Shown piece after piece: positions 8,501 through 16,412 of a DNA stretch of 28,070 nt; position 1 is the first letter of the stretch; each line of letters starts with the position of its first letter. The DNA lies in assembly GCA_002335115.1 (NCBI GenBank), contig DDCR01000024.1:1-28070 (forward strand). The letters are read 5' to 3'. Below the pieces are notes generated by a model. The model was not told the origin of the DNA. It ran no database searches and was given only the letters and a program-made list of their open reading frames with translations. The DNA comes from Oceanospirillaceae bacterium UBA2001. Its GTDB lineage: Bacteria > Pseudomonadota > Gammaproteobacteria > Pseudomonadales > Balneatricaceae. Both the position numbers and the translations under genes were made by a program.

Positions 8501-9316
8501 GGCTGTCATGGGCTGTAGCCAATTATTGGTGGGATAATTACAAATGGCATCTACCAAATGCAGGGTAAAAGCTTGGCGTGATTTTTCAGAGGTGTTGGCA
8601 GCGCTATAATGGGGCAGTTGCCCGTGTAAAATAATGAGGGTGCCTGCGGGAACTTCTAGTAACTCCAACGGTGTTAAAGGCCAAGGTTCATCATCTAATA
8701 TTTCAAATTCTGTGCCTCCCTTTTTTGATAACTTAAAACGTTGTTTTAGCGTAATTTTGTGACCACCCTTAAGGGCCTGTAAACAACCATTGCTGGCTGT
8801 CGCATCTTCTAAGGCGAGCCAAAATCCAATACAACTTTTAGGCTCAGTATAGAGAAAGGTTGAATCCTGGTGGAGGCCTACTTCACCGCCAATGCTAGGT
8901 TGCTTAAAAATGTGCATAGATTGCACTGCCTCAGGCTTTTCTATACCAAGATCACGACCCAAGGAAGTAAAATCCAGCTCGTTTACAATGCCTTTATATA
9001 CCGGGTCTAGTCGGTGTTGGGCATGGCCTATTTTATTAATAGATTGTTGTTTAGGCACGGTAAAATGGCCTTCACTGTCAATGGCCTTCTCTTCAAAGAA
9101 AAAGCTAACGTTACTGCCGGATGCTAAAAAGTAATCGTCACTGGTTCGTTCTTGTTCATCGGTTTTAAAAATGGACCGGACTGGGGGTGGTTCAAACGCT
9201 TCAATAAGCTCTTCGGCTCGTTGCATTAGCCCCTGACGCTGGATTGGCGATATAAACTCAGGAATAATAAGGTAACCTTGTTGGTCAAATTCTTGAAGTT
9301 GTTGAGGGCTGAGCAT
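8495..9316 (-). CDS. PHYHD1-like Fe(II)/2-oxoglutarate oxygenase
   Basis: A 273-residue member of the phytanoyl-CoA dioxygenase (PhyH) superfamily. The iron-binding triad is visible as His149-x-Asp151 (LHQD) and His236 (PHYSA); Arg247 (SRQAF) is placed to bind 2-oxoglutarate. The sequence tracks animal PHYHD1 over most of its length: DYFLASG, FFFE, SINKIGHA, VQSMHIFKQP, GGEVGLHQDSTFLYTEP and NWLQP occur in the same order. The natural substrate of this group is not settled. The start at ATG 9316 is chosen over 9352 because GGA lies 8 nt upstream and the family begins LSPxQLxxFxxxGYL; the longer start has no ribosome binding site. Its last 6 bp overlap the LysE-type gene end. Confidence 0.88.
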   Translation of the reverse strand: MLSPQQLQEFDQQGYLIIPEFISPIQRQGLMQRAEELIEAFEPPPVRSIFKTDEQERTSDDYFLASGSNVSFFFEEKAIDSEGHFTVPKQQSINKIGHAQHRLDPVYKGIVNELDFTSLGRDLGIEKPEAVQSMHIFKQPSIGGEVGLHQDSTFLYTEPKSCIGFWLALEDATASNGCLQALKGGHKITLKQRFKLSKKGGTEFEILDDEPWPLTPLELLEVPAGTLIILHGQLPHYSAANTSEKSRQAFTLHLVDAICNYPTNNWLQPMTAL

Positions 9317-9635
9317 AATTAAGATCCAAAGAATAAACGCTGACTTTTGCATAAAACGCAGTAATATACAAAGCCTTTATTGACTCTTTCTTTATTGAGG
9401 TGATTAAGACCATAGCGATCCATAGTCTTTGTAAAACTAAATGTCACCTGCTCGTCACCCTGGATGCTTGAAGAGCATTCAATTGTGGATTTTACGCCAG
9501 AAATCGCAGAGCATTAGGTGGCATTCGCTCAAGATCCAAAGTTTATCTGCCTCTGTGTTTGAACAGCTAGCAGGGCCATCGCATTAGTGTTTGGTACGGC
9601 AATGGGCAAAGTATGATGAGCCAACCACCTATCGG
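9317..9635. other. Intergenic region without a recognised gene
   Basis: About 320 bp between the oxygenase start and the end of the small gene downstream of dapE. No convincing coding frame, promoter or terminator. An 11-bp word (AAGATCCAAAG) occurs at 9321-9331 and again at 9531-9541. Short open stretches on the plus strand (for example 9469-9513) are interrupted by stops. Confidence 0.5.
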
Positions 9636-10016
9636 CTAAAACCAGTCAATAGTGTTTTCACCGTCGGTGTCAATATTTAACCATTGATCTGGGGCATCAC
9701 CCTCCTGCCAACCAGAAGTAACACAACGCACAGTCGACTGAAAGTGCTGAAAGGCTTGTTGGGCACAGTCTTTGTCATCGGCCCAGGGAGTGATTTTGGT
9801 ATTAAACCAAACACTACTAAAGTTAGCATTAACCTTGTTGAGCACCAGAATTTCGAATGCTGGGGGTTGGTCTCTAAAAGTCGCCCAGTATGACTGACGC
9901 TTAGGAGTAAAATCCTTAATTTTAAGGCTAGACGTGCAGGTTTGTAACCAAGTTTTGATCGCCTCTGGACTAACTGACTTAATGTAAATTTCAATATCAG
10001 AGGGCATGTTACTCAT
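9636..10016 (-). CDS. Uncharacterised protein translationally coupled to dapE
   Basis: A 126-residue soluble protein that I do not recognise. It has no signal peptide or membrane segment. It is rich in aromatic residues (six Trp) and acidic at the C terminus, ending [11 protein letters not shown]. Its ATG overlaps the dapE stop as ATGA (10013-10016), and AAAGG lies just before it, so it is probably translated by ribosomes finishing dapE. That coupling argues for a real gene and for a transcript shared with dapE, but not for a role in lysine synthesis. A second in-frame ATG lies at 10007. Confidence 0.75.
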   Translation of the reverse strand: MSNMPSDIEIYIKSVSPEAIKTWLQTCTSSLKIKDFTPKRQSYWATFRDQPPAFEILVLNKVNANFSSVWFNTKITPWADDKDCAQQAFQHFQSTVRCVTSGWQEGDAPDQWLNIDTDGENTIDWF

Positions 10017-11155
10017 GAACCTTTCACCATGAGGCGCGTAAGAATCTCAAAGTAGACTTGCGTAAGCTGTTCTAAATCTGCCACTTTGACACATTCATTG
10101 AGTTTATGAATGGTGCCGTTGCAAGGCCCAAGTTCAACTACCTGAGCACCTGTTGGGGCAATAAACCGGCCATCAGAGGTGCCACCTGCAGTGGACAATT
10201 GGGTTTCAGTGCCAGTGATGGCTTTGATAGCATGGCGGCAAGCATCCACCAAAGCGCCTGATTTTGTTAGGAAGGGCAGGCCGTTATAAGTCCATAGAAT
10301 ATCGTAAGTCACACCATGTTGATGCAAAATAGCTTCAAGTTTAGTCGTCAGGTCAGCTGCAGTCAGTTCTGTAGAATAACGAAAATTGCACATGACTTCT
10401 ACATGGCCAGGCACGACATTAGACGCACCCGTGCCTCCATTAATATTAGCAATCTGAAAGCTGGTGGGCGGAAAAAATGCATTACCATCATCCCACTTGG
10501 TTGCTGCGAGTTCGGCCAATGCGGGTGCAATTTTATGGATAGGATTGTCCACTAAGTGAGGGTAGGCTACATGGCCTTGGATACCTTTGGCAGTAATAGA
10601 CGCTGTTAAAGAACCCCGTCGACCGTTCTTAATGACGTCACCCAAAGAAGTGGTGGACGAAGGTTCGCCCACAATACACCAGTCTATTTTTTCATTACGT
10701 GTTTCTAGGGCATCGATCACTCGGGTGGTACCATCAACAAAGGGGCCTTCTTCATCGCTGGTTATCAGCAAGGCCAAACTACCTTGGTGATCTGGGTGAG
10801 CGGCGATAAATTGCTCCAGAGCAATCACCCAGGAGGCTAAACTACCTTTCATATCAGCCGCCCCCCGGCCGTATAAAAAGCCATCCTTCAGCGTTGGCTG
10901 AAATGGGGGTGTATGCCATTGCTCTACTGGGCCACTAGGCACTACGTCGGTATGCCCAGCAAAGGCCAAGACTGGCTTTTCTGTGCCACGGCGGGCCCAA
11001 AAATTGTCTACCTCGCCAAAGCGCATGCGCTCAATATTAAAACCTATAGCTTCAAGGCGAGTAATCATCAATTCTTGACAACCCTTATCCTCGGGCGTTA
11101 CTGAGGCACGGCCCATCAGATCTTGGGTTAAAGCGATGGTAGGGGACTGAGACAT
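10013..11155 (-). CDS. dapE: Succinyl-diaminopimelate desuccinylase DapE
   Basis: Zinc-dependent M20-family amidohydrolase that converts N-succinyl-LL-diaminopimelate to LL-diaminopimelate and succinate, supplying lysine and peptidoglycan. The 380-residue length is normal. Metal and catalytic residues are in place: His68 and Asp70 in [10 protein letters not shown], Asp101 in GAADMKG, Glu135-Glu136 in SDEEGP, and a C-terminal HKLNE histidine. The dimerisation domain lies between about residues 180 and 295, and GGTSDGRF is conserved. The ATG at 11155 fits the family length; longer starts would run into dapD. It is 13 nt after the dapD stop and has no strong ribosome binding site; an in-frame GTG lies at 11167. 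Confidence 0.95.
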   Translation of the reverse strand: MSQSPTIALTQDLMGRASVTPEDKGCQELMITRLEAIGFNIERMRFGEVDNFWARRGTEKPVLAFAGHTDVVPSGPVEQWHTPPFQPTLKDGFLYGRGAADMKGSLASWVIALEQFIAAHPDHQGSLALLITSDEEGPFVDGTTRVIDALETRNEKIDWCIVGEPSSTTSLGDVIKNGRRGSLTASITAKGIQGHVAYPHLVDNPIHKIAPALAELAATKWDDGNAFFPPTSFQIANINGGTGASNVVPGHVEVMCNFRYSTELTAADLTTKLEAILHQHGVTYDILWTYNGLPFLTKSGALVDACRHAIKAITGTETQLSTAGGTSDGRFIAPTGAQVVELGPCNGTIHKLNECVKVADLEQLTQVYFEILTRLMVKGS

Positions 11156-11168
11156 AATTTGAGTCACT

Positions 11169-12206
11169 TTAGTTGTTACTGTGTAGATCAGAATTGAGTT
11201 CCACTGCCGTACCATTAGGCTTGACTTCAATGCGACCATTGAGTGAATTGCGGCGGAATAAAAGGTCAGGTTTGCCAGCTAGTGTTGCCGCTTTAACGGT
11301 GTCCACTAACTCATTACGTGCGTCTAATAAGGCCACTTTTGAACCTCCGGTAATGTAAAGGCCTGCTTCGATAATGCAGCGATCACCAATGGGAATGCCC
11401 ATACCCGCATTAGCGCCAATCAGACTATCTTGGCCGACCGAATTGACGATTTTACCTCCTCCAGATAGAGTTCCCATAGTAGAGCAGCCACCACCCAAGT
11501 CACTGTTATGACCTACGGTTACACCTGCTGATATACGTCCCTCAATCATACCGTGGCCTAGGGTGCCGGCGTTAAAATTAATAAAGCCTTCATGCATTAC
11601 TGTGGTGCCTTCAGCCACATGGGCTCCTAAACGCACCCGAGAGGCGTCACCAATGCGAATCCCTTTGGGCACAGCGTAATCAGCCATGCGGGGGAATTTA
11701 TCAACGGCGTTAACGTGTAGCAATTCACCCCGTAAACGAGCGTCCATCTGGCGTTGAGTTAAATCTTCAATAGCAATAGCACCTTCATTAGTCCAAGCTA
11801 CATTAGGCAAGAGCCCAAAAATACCATTTAGATCCATAGAATTAGGCTGCTTAAGGCCTGCAGAGAGCAGTTGAAGTTTAAGATAGACCTCAGGGGTGGT
11901 TTGTGGACCAGAGTCTGTTTCTAGCAATGAAATGACCATTGGTTGGCCCGCATTAGCTGCCTGCGTTAACCACTTAGCTTGATCTAATTCTCCAGCATCA
12001 GTGCATGCCTTTGCCAACGCGCTAGCCTGTTTTGCATCGATTGATAAGGCATGGTTACCCGTCGCTATTTGACTACCCAGAACATCAGTGAGCACGGTCA
12101 CTAATTCAACACTAGGATTTAAAATAGGCTGTGGATAGAAAACCTCTAGCCATTCTCCCTGACTAGATTGGCTACCAATGCCAAAGGCAAAACTGAAATG
12201 GCTCAT
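11169..12206 (-). CDS. dapD: Tetrahydrodipicolinate N-succinyltransferase DapD (long type)
   Basis: Transfers succinyl from succinyl-CoA to tetrahydrodipicolinate in the succinylase branch of diaminopimelate and lysine synthesis. At 345 residues this is the long DapD found in Pseudomonas and relatives, not the 274-residue enterobacterial type; the start [13 protein letters not shown] resembles the Pseudomonas protein. A left-handed beta-helix of hexapeptide repeats spans about residues 170-290 (for example [20 protein letters not shown] is a landmark near 175). The ATG at 12206 follows GGAG at 7 nt spacing. A perfect -10 box lies at 12250-12255. Together with the dapE gene downstream it gives a lysine-pathway pair. 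Confidence 0.95.
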   Translation of the reverse strand: MSHFSFAFGIGSQSSQGEWLEVFYPQPILNPSVELVTVLTDVLGSQIATGNHALSIDAKQASALAKACTDAGELDQAKWLTQAANAGQPMVISLLETDSGPQTTPEVYLKLQLLSAGLKQPNSMDLNGIFGLLPNVAWTNEGAIAIEDLTQRQMDARLRGELLHVNAVDKFPRMADYAVPKGIRIGDASRVRLGAHVAEGTTVMHEGFINFNAGTLGHGMIEGRISAGVTVGHNSDLGGGCSTMGTLSGGGKIVNSVGQDSLIGANAGMGIPIGDRCIIEAGLYITGGSKVALLDARNELVDTVKAATLAGKPDLLFRRNSLNGRIEVKPNGTAVELNSDLHSNN

Positions 12207-12249
12207 AGGAATCTCCGATAAATGTTGTGTACAAACTCAGTCGTTCAAT

Positions 12250-12255
12250 ATTATA
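12250..12255 (-). promoter_or_regulatory. Candidate -10 box of the dapD promoter
   Basis: Read on the minus strand this is a perfect TATAAT about 44 bp before the dapD ATG, within the 71-bp gap after yffB. The -35 region (TTTTTA, 16 bp upstream) is poor. It would allow dapD-dapE transcription independent of yffB. Confidence 0.5.
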
Positions 12256-12277
12256 GAATAAAAGTTGCCGTTAAAAA

Positions 12278-12661
12278 CTATCGTTTAAAAATGATGGCAT
12301 ATTGTTCAGGCTTAAAACCGCAAAAGGCTTGCAAAGTTATTTCATCTTGGTTTTGCGGGACGGTTTGCAGGGTTAGCAAGGGTCGTTTAATCATGCTAGG
12401 GTTTTGGGCCAAAAGTTCGCAAATATTTGACTCGCTTACTGCGTCCTGCTGCGCTGCAGATAGTTTACGCCAGGTGGTGCCCCGTTTATTAAGCAGGAGT
12501 TCCCAACCTACTTGGTGCGACCAAGTCTGAAGTTCGAGAACACTTGGGGGGTGTTTCTTGTAATCTCGGAAACTAAATTCAATGCCTGCAGCCTTGAGCC
12601 ATTGTTTCGCTTTTTTAATACTGTCGCAATTACTGATGCCGTGCATTTGTATATGAGTCAA
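12278..12661 (-). CDS. yffB: ArsC/Spx-family protein YffB
   Basis: Small thioredoxin-fold protein of the ArsC family, YffB branch. The 127-residue product carries HGISNCDSIKKAKQWL, with one cysteine (Cys12) at the ArsC active-site position, then RGTTWRKL and IKRPLL. These are the conserved marks of YffB, whose biochemical role is not established; glutathione-dependent thiol reduction has been proposed. It precedes dapD, as in many gammaproteobacteria. The start is uncertain. TTG 12661 is preferred because GGAAA lies about 7 nt before it and it keeps the first beta strand. TTG 12673 (131 residues, no ribosome binding site) and ATG 12646 (would cut the first strand) are alternatives. Confidence 0.88.
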   Translation of the reverse strand: MTHIQMHGISNCDSIKKAKQWLKAAGIEFSFRDYKKHPPSVLELQTWSHQVGWELLLNKRGTTWRKLSAAQQDAVSESNICELLAQNPSMIKRPLLTLQTVPQNQDEITLQAFCGFKPEQYAIIFKR

Positions 12662-12730
12662 AGGGGTTTCCAAAAAAAGTTGAGACGCCGATGGGAGGGG
12701 CTGTAGATGGACTAAAGAAGTGCCGCCTAA

Positions 12731-12736
12731 ATAATA
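12731..12736 (-). promoter_or_regulatory. Candidate extended -10 promoter of yffB
   Basis: On the minus strand the sequence reads TGG-TATTAT, an extended -10 element with five of six consensus bases. It lies about 70 bp before the yffB start. No -35 hexamer is evident. It sits between the arms of an 8-bp inverted repeat (CCTAAATA/TATTTAGG, 12726-12733 and 12759-12766). Confidence 0.38.
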
Positions 12737-12891
12737 CCAGAAACTTGCTTTGATTAGCTATTTAGGGGCGCTAAAATAATTTCAATCAACTGATTTATAT
12801 TTGCGTGACTTGATCTGATTTATCTTCAGTTATCCTGAACTAATTGAGGACAAAGCTTTAAGCTCTAAAACATGGTTGGGCTGCAAGTTCA

Positions 12892-12911
12892 TTAATCATG
12901 TTCATGATTAA
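12892..12911. repeat. 20-bp near-perfect palindrome at the end of a hydrolase gene
   Basis: Two 9-bp arms, TTAATCATG and CATGATTAA, flank TT. The right arm covers the stop codon of the alpha/beta hydrolase. It is AT-rich and lacks a following T-run on either strand, so it is more like a protein-binding site or a weak 3' hairpin than a classical terminator. Confidence 0.5.
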
Positions 12912-13651
12912 ATTTTGGGGTTGCAGTCAAGTTGGAAAAAGTCCATGAGTAATTGATTAAACAAGTGTGGTTTTTCTAGGTGAGCCGCATGGGCACAACC
13001 GGGCAGCACAGCTAACTGAGCGGCGGCAATATTACGCCATAGTTGCTCTGGCTGACTCCACTGGTAGGTCCGATCACCATCACCCCAAATAACTAACGTG
13101 GGTGACTTAATTTGCGTCAGATATGACTCACCTGACCAAGGCTCCATGGCATTAAGCCCTGCCAAAGATGCCTGCAGTGAGGCTTTTTCTGCAAGGACTG
13201 CACACACATGATATTGTGCTGCCTGCTCGCCTTTAATAAACCAAGTGGCTGCGATACGACACCCTGTGGCTTTTGCCCCATCGGCTGTGACCCGTCGCTT
13301 AGATTCTTGAATAGTTTCAAACCGATTGGGCAGCATACCTACTGGGCCAGTCCCATATAAAATTAAATGATCAATTCTAGAAGGCGCCATAGCTGCCATT
13401 TCTTGCACAATCATGCCGCCCATGGAGTGTCCCAACAAATGAAAGTATTCGATCCCTAACTGATCAAGTTGGCCAAATACATATTCAGCATAGCCCCTGA
13501 TAGATTGGGGCGATTTCATGGTTTGGTTGAGTCCAAATCCAGGCAAGTCTACGGTGACAAGATTAAAGTACTGAGATAACAAGGTGACCTGCTGTGCCCA
13601 CTGAGCACTGCCACCCAAATAACCATGGACTAAAACCAAATGTTTCTTCAT
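12908..13651 (-). CDS. Alpha/beta hydrolase downstream of the betaine-type ABC genes
   Basis: A 247-residue cytosolic alpha/beta-fold hydrolase of the classical Abhydrolase_1 type. It shows VLVHGYLGG for the oxyanion hole (residues 6-14), VDLPGFG, the nucleophile elbow GHSMGG with Ser76, Asp193 in GDGD, and His221 in GCAHAAHLEKP, a full triad. Members include esterases, C-C hydrolases and haloperoxidase-like proteins; the substrate cannot be told. The start at ATG 13651 gives a family-like N terminus; a GTG at 13684 would add 11 residues. Neither has a strong ribosome binding site. It follows proW by 49 bp on the same strand and is probably part of that transcript. Confidence 0.83.
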   Translation of the reverse strand: MKKHLVLVHGYLGGSAQWAQQVTLLSQYFNLVTVDLPGFGLNQTMKSPQSIRGYAEYVFGQLDQLGIEYFHLLGHSMGGMIVQEMAAMAPSRIDHLILYGTGPVGMLPNRFETIQESKRRVTADGAKATGCRIAATWFIKGEQAAQYHVCAVLAEKASLQASLAGLNAMEPWSGESYLTQIKSPTLVIWGDGDRTYQWSQPEQLWRNIAAAQLAVLPGCAHAAHLEKPHLFNQLLMDFFQLDCNPKI

Positions 13652-13700
13652 TAATCTTTCATTCTCGAGTCTGTACGCTAACACCCATCATCAGCGTGGG

Positions 13701-15242
13701 TTACTTTCTTTCACCTTGCACTATTCTATCGAGCATCATGGCGCAAAAAAGGATAGCAAAGCCAGCCAGAATACCTTGGCCGACATTGGCATACTGAAGG
13801 GCCTCAAGCACATCTTCTCCGAGGCCTTTAGCGCCAATCAAGGAGGCAACCACCACCATTGCTAAACTGAGCATGATCGTTTGATTGACGCCTGCACGAA
13901 TAGAGGGGCTCGCTAGAGGCAGGTCTACACGGGTGAGCAGGTACCATTTACTGGCACCAAATGAAATCGCCGCCTCACGCACATGCTCAGGCACACCCCT
14001 TAAGCCAAGTACTGTCAAACGGACAACGGGTGTGCCACCGAAGATCATCGTTGTAACCACAGCGGCAGCTTTGCCAGTGCCAAAAAAAGCGATCACTGGG
14101 ATCATAAATACAAATGCTGGCATGGTTTGCATGAAATCCATAATGGGCCGAATAAATGCATAAAACTTGACTCTGCGGGCACAGTACAAGCCCAGGGGAA
14201 TACCGATTAAAATCGATAAACATGCGGCTGTTCCGAGTAAAGCCAATGTGGTCATAGACTTTTCCCAAAAGCCCAAGAGCCCAATATAGAGTAAAAAAGC
14301 ACCTGAATAGACAGCAGGGCGCAAACCCGCAGAAAGCCAAGTTAGGAGGATGATGAAACTTGCGATCACCATCCAAGGAGTTTGCACAAAAATCATTTCT
14401 AAGCCTTCCAGCATAAGCCGAATGCCATAGGTAATAGAGTCAAAAAAGGCTTCACCATTAATGACTGCGAAAGCGAATAAATTTTCTACCCAATCAATAC
14501 TAGCTAATCTGATGCCATGTTCTGTGGGGAATTCGATAAGCCAAGGATATAGACCCGGAAAACTGTAGTGAGTGACTGTGGCTCCTATGATGAGCAGCAT
14601 GAAGCCAGTGGCTAAAAATATATGTTTAGTGGGCATACCTGAGACAATATTCGCATCAAGTAGCCAATCTGAGAAACGCTTTTCAAATAAGGTATTGGCC
14701 GTCACTGTTTGTACGATTTTGATCCCAATTAAGATGGTAATACCGCCAAGAGTGATCACCAAGCCAGTGCCTTCAAGTTGCTCCGCCTCTAGGCGAATGC
14801 CACCAATAGCATTCTCTAGGGACTCAACCGTACGCCGGTAGACATCTATCTTATCGGTATTATTTTCGATGGCAGATGCAAGTTGTTGGCGTCTTAATTC
14901 AAGAGTGCCTTCTATGTTAGCAATCCTGCTCCATGCCTCGGTCGCAAGATCGCCAAAAAGGCCACGTACAATCTGCACTAAGGCAAAGGTTTCAACAATT
15001 AAAAATATAAGTCCCCAATTCCACATGCCACGAGCCGCAAACCAGATAGGACCAATAATGCCGGCCCATATATTGCAGGTCCAGACAAAGCGGGAATCAT
15101 TACCAATACGGGTGAACTGTTGATCATAATAGTCTGCATTGGTTCTGACAAATTCAGCAACCTGTTGTTTACGCAAAATTTTTGAATCGTCGTTCTGGCT
15201 AGGTCTATGATTATCCATGGTTTCGGTGGTTAAGTTATTCAT
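13701..15242 (-). CDS. proW: Betaine-type ABC permease with long N-terminal extension
   Basis: Permease subunit of a glycine betaine/proline-type ABC importer (ProW/OpuAB family). The C-terminal part (about 250-513) has the binding-protein-dependent permease fold with several helices and the EAA coupling loop REAAISFGASKWYLLTRVDLPLA given as residues 422-444. At 513 residues it is much longer than E. coli ProW (354). The extra N-terminal segment holds two hydrophobic stretches near 54-95 (FVWTCNIWAGIIGPIWFAAR type), a charged, probably coiled-coil region at 105-157, and further helices at 160-182 and 207-225. The first part resembles DUF2628-type small membrane domains. The ATG overlaps the proV stop (ATGA, 15239-15242), so the two are translationally coupled. 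Confidence 0.88.
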   Translation of the reverse strand: MNNLTTETMDNHRPSQNDDSKILRKQQVAEFVRTNADYYDQQFTRIGNDSRFVWTCNIWAGIIGPIWFAARGMWNWGLIFLIVETFALVQIVRGLFGDLATEAWSRIANIEGTLELRRQQLASAIENNTDKIDVYRRTVESLENAIGGIRLEAEQLEGTGLVITLGGITILIGIKIVQTVTANTLFEKRFSDWLLDANIVSGMPTKHIFLATGFMLLIIGATVTHYSFPGLYPWLIEFPTEHGIRLASIDWVENLFAFAVINGEAFFDSITYGIRLMLEGLEMIFVQTPWMVIASFIILLTWLSAGLRPAVYSGAFLLYIGLLGFWEKSMTTLALLGTAACLSILIGIPLGLYCARRVKFYAFIRPIMDFMQTMPAFVFMIPVIAFFGTGKAAAVVTTMIFGGTPVVRLTVLGLRGVPEHVREAAISFGASKWYLLTRVDLPLASPSIRAGVNQTIMLSLAMVVVASLIGAKGLGEDVLEALQYANVGQGILAGFAILFCAMMLDRIVQGERK

Positions 15243-16315
15243 GATGTTTCTGCGCCCTCTACAATCACCTGCAGTATATCGCGACGAGTAACAACACCCA
15301 CATCAATTCCTTTTTCCTGCACCACAATGGGCAGATCTACATTAATAGACAGTTGAATTAAGTGACTTAATGTCTCACTTTCTTGGACCCGTGGAGCGTC
15401 GTCCGATGGTTTGCCATGCGTGGTCTGATAGTCGGCCATAGGTTGCATTACTGCATGGGCACGAACAATTTTTAGTCTAGATATACCTGCCACAAAATCA
15501 GCCACATAATCGTCAGCTGGATTCATGACGATATCTTCAGCGGTGCCAATCTGAATGATTCTGCCGTCACGCATAATGGCAATACGATCACCTATACGCA
15601 CGGCTTCGTCAAGGTCGTGAGTGATGAACAATGTCGTCTTCTTCATCACTGCGGACAGCTTGATAAACTCATCCTGCAATTGGCGTCGAATTAAAGGATC
15701 TAGAGCACTAAAAGGCTCGTCCATCAGCAACACTTCTGGATCAGCAGCCAACGCTCTGGCAAGACCAACACGCTGCTGCATACCGCCAGACAGTTCGTGA
15801 GCAAACTTATTTCCCCATGCATCCAACTCTACTGTTTTGAGCATTTTTGAGGCCAATCGGGTTCGTTCATTTTTGTTCATTGAACGAATTTCTAGGGGCA
15901 TTGCTACATTGTCCAGCACTGAACGATGGGGTAACAATGCAAAATTCTGGAAAACCATTCCTATTTTTAAGTTACGGAATTTCTGCAATTCTTGTGGATT
16001 AAGAGCCATTACGTCGGTACCATTAATAAGGATCTTCCCATCAGTTGGCTCAAGTAACCGATTGAGGTGACGCACAAGGGTTGATTTACCGCTGCCAGAC
16101 AACCCCATGACACAAAAAATTTCACCTCTCTTAACACTTAGGCTGACGTCAGCAACGCCCACTACGGCATTGTAAGTATCGTGTACTTGTGATTTGCTGA
16201 GACCTTCTTCCTTGATCGCTATTAAAGCTTCGTCTGCTTGGTCGCCAAAGATTTTCCATACATTGGAAATTTCTATAACAATATCATCGGGTGATTCAAT
16301 AGGCTGGGACGGCAT
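15239..16315 (-). CDS. proV: Betaine-type ABC transporter ATPase
   Basis: ATP-binding subunit of the same importer (ProV/OpuAA family), 358 residues. It has Walker A GLSGSGKST (71-79), the signature LSGGMQQRVGLARALA (175-190), Walker B VLLMDEP (195-201), and a switch histidine in FITHDLDEA. The C-terminal 70 residues look like a shortened CBS region (DLPIVVQEKGIDVGVVTRRD); in OpuA the CBS domains sense ionic strength, so osmotic gating is possible but not shown. The N terminus (VWKIFG) matches ProV proteins. ATG 16315 follows AGG at about 9 nt. The gene lies 97 bp after proX, with a hairpin in the gap, and overlaps proW by 4 nt. Confidence 0.93.
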   Translation of the reverse strand: MPSQPIESPDDIVIEISNVWKIFGDQADEALIAIKEEGLSKSQVHDTYNAVVGVADVSLSVKRGEIFCVMGLSGSGKSTLVRHLNRLLEPTDGKILINGTDVMALNPQELQKFRNLKIGMVFQNFALLPHRSVLDNVAMPLEIRSMNKNERTRLASKMLKTVELDAWGNKFAHELSGGMQQRVGLARALAADPEVLLMDEPFSALDPLIRRQLQDEFIKLSAVMKKTTLFITHDLDEAVRIGDRIAIMRDGRIIQIGTAEDIVMNPADDYVADFVAGISRLKIVRAHAVMQPMADYQTTHGKPSDDAPRVQESETLSHLIQLSINVDLPIVVQEKGIDVGVVTRRDILQVIVEGAETS

Positions 16316-16348
16316 ACAAGAGACCTGTTAGCGGCTTGATAAAAGCAA

Positions 16349-16391
16349 ATTATAAAAATAAAGCGGGTATCGGTCATAGACCCATACCCGC
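16349..16391 (-). terminator. Terminator-like hairpin between proX and proV
   Basis: On the minus strand, 21 nt after the proX stop, GCGGGTAT (16391-16384) pairs with ATACCCGC (16370-16363). An inner GGTC/GACC stem with an ATA loop extends it after one mismatch. A T-rich tract (TTTATTTTTATAAT, 16362-16349) follows, as in intrinsic terminators. It lies inside the operon, so it probably lets only part of the transcripts continue into proV-proW and may stabilise the proX 3' end. This would favour more binding protein than transporter. Confidence 0.78.
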
Positions 16392-16412
16392 AAAGGTACT
16401 TATCCCTAAATA

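Noticed and set aside
9469..9600. Possible decayed gene in the region after the oxygenase start
   Set aside because: Short plus-strand stretches read through protein-like sequence, but stops break them and no family was recognised; the evidence is too thin for a pseudogene.
11156..11239. Longer N terminus for dapE
   Set aside because: It would run into dapD and add residues absent from DapE proteins; the 380-residue form is the normal length.
13885..14163. Open frames on the plus strand opposite proW and other genes
   Set aside because: They are antisense shadows of strongly supported genes with no domain, ribosome binding site or conserved pattern.
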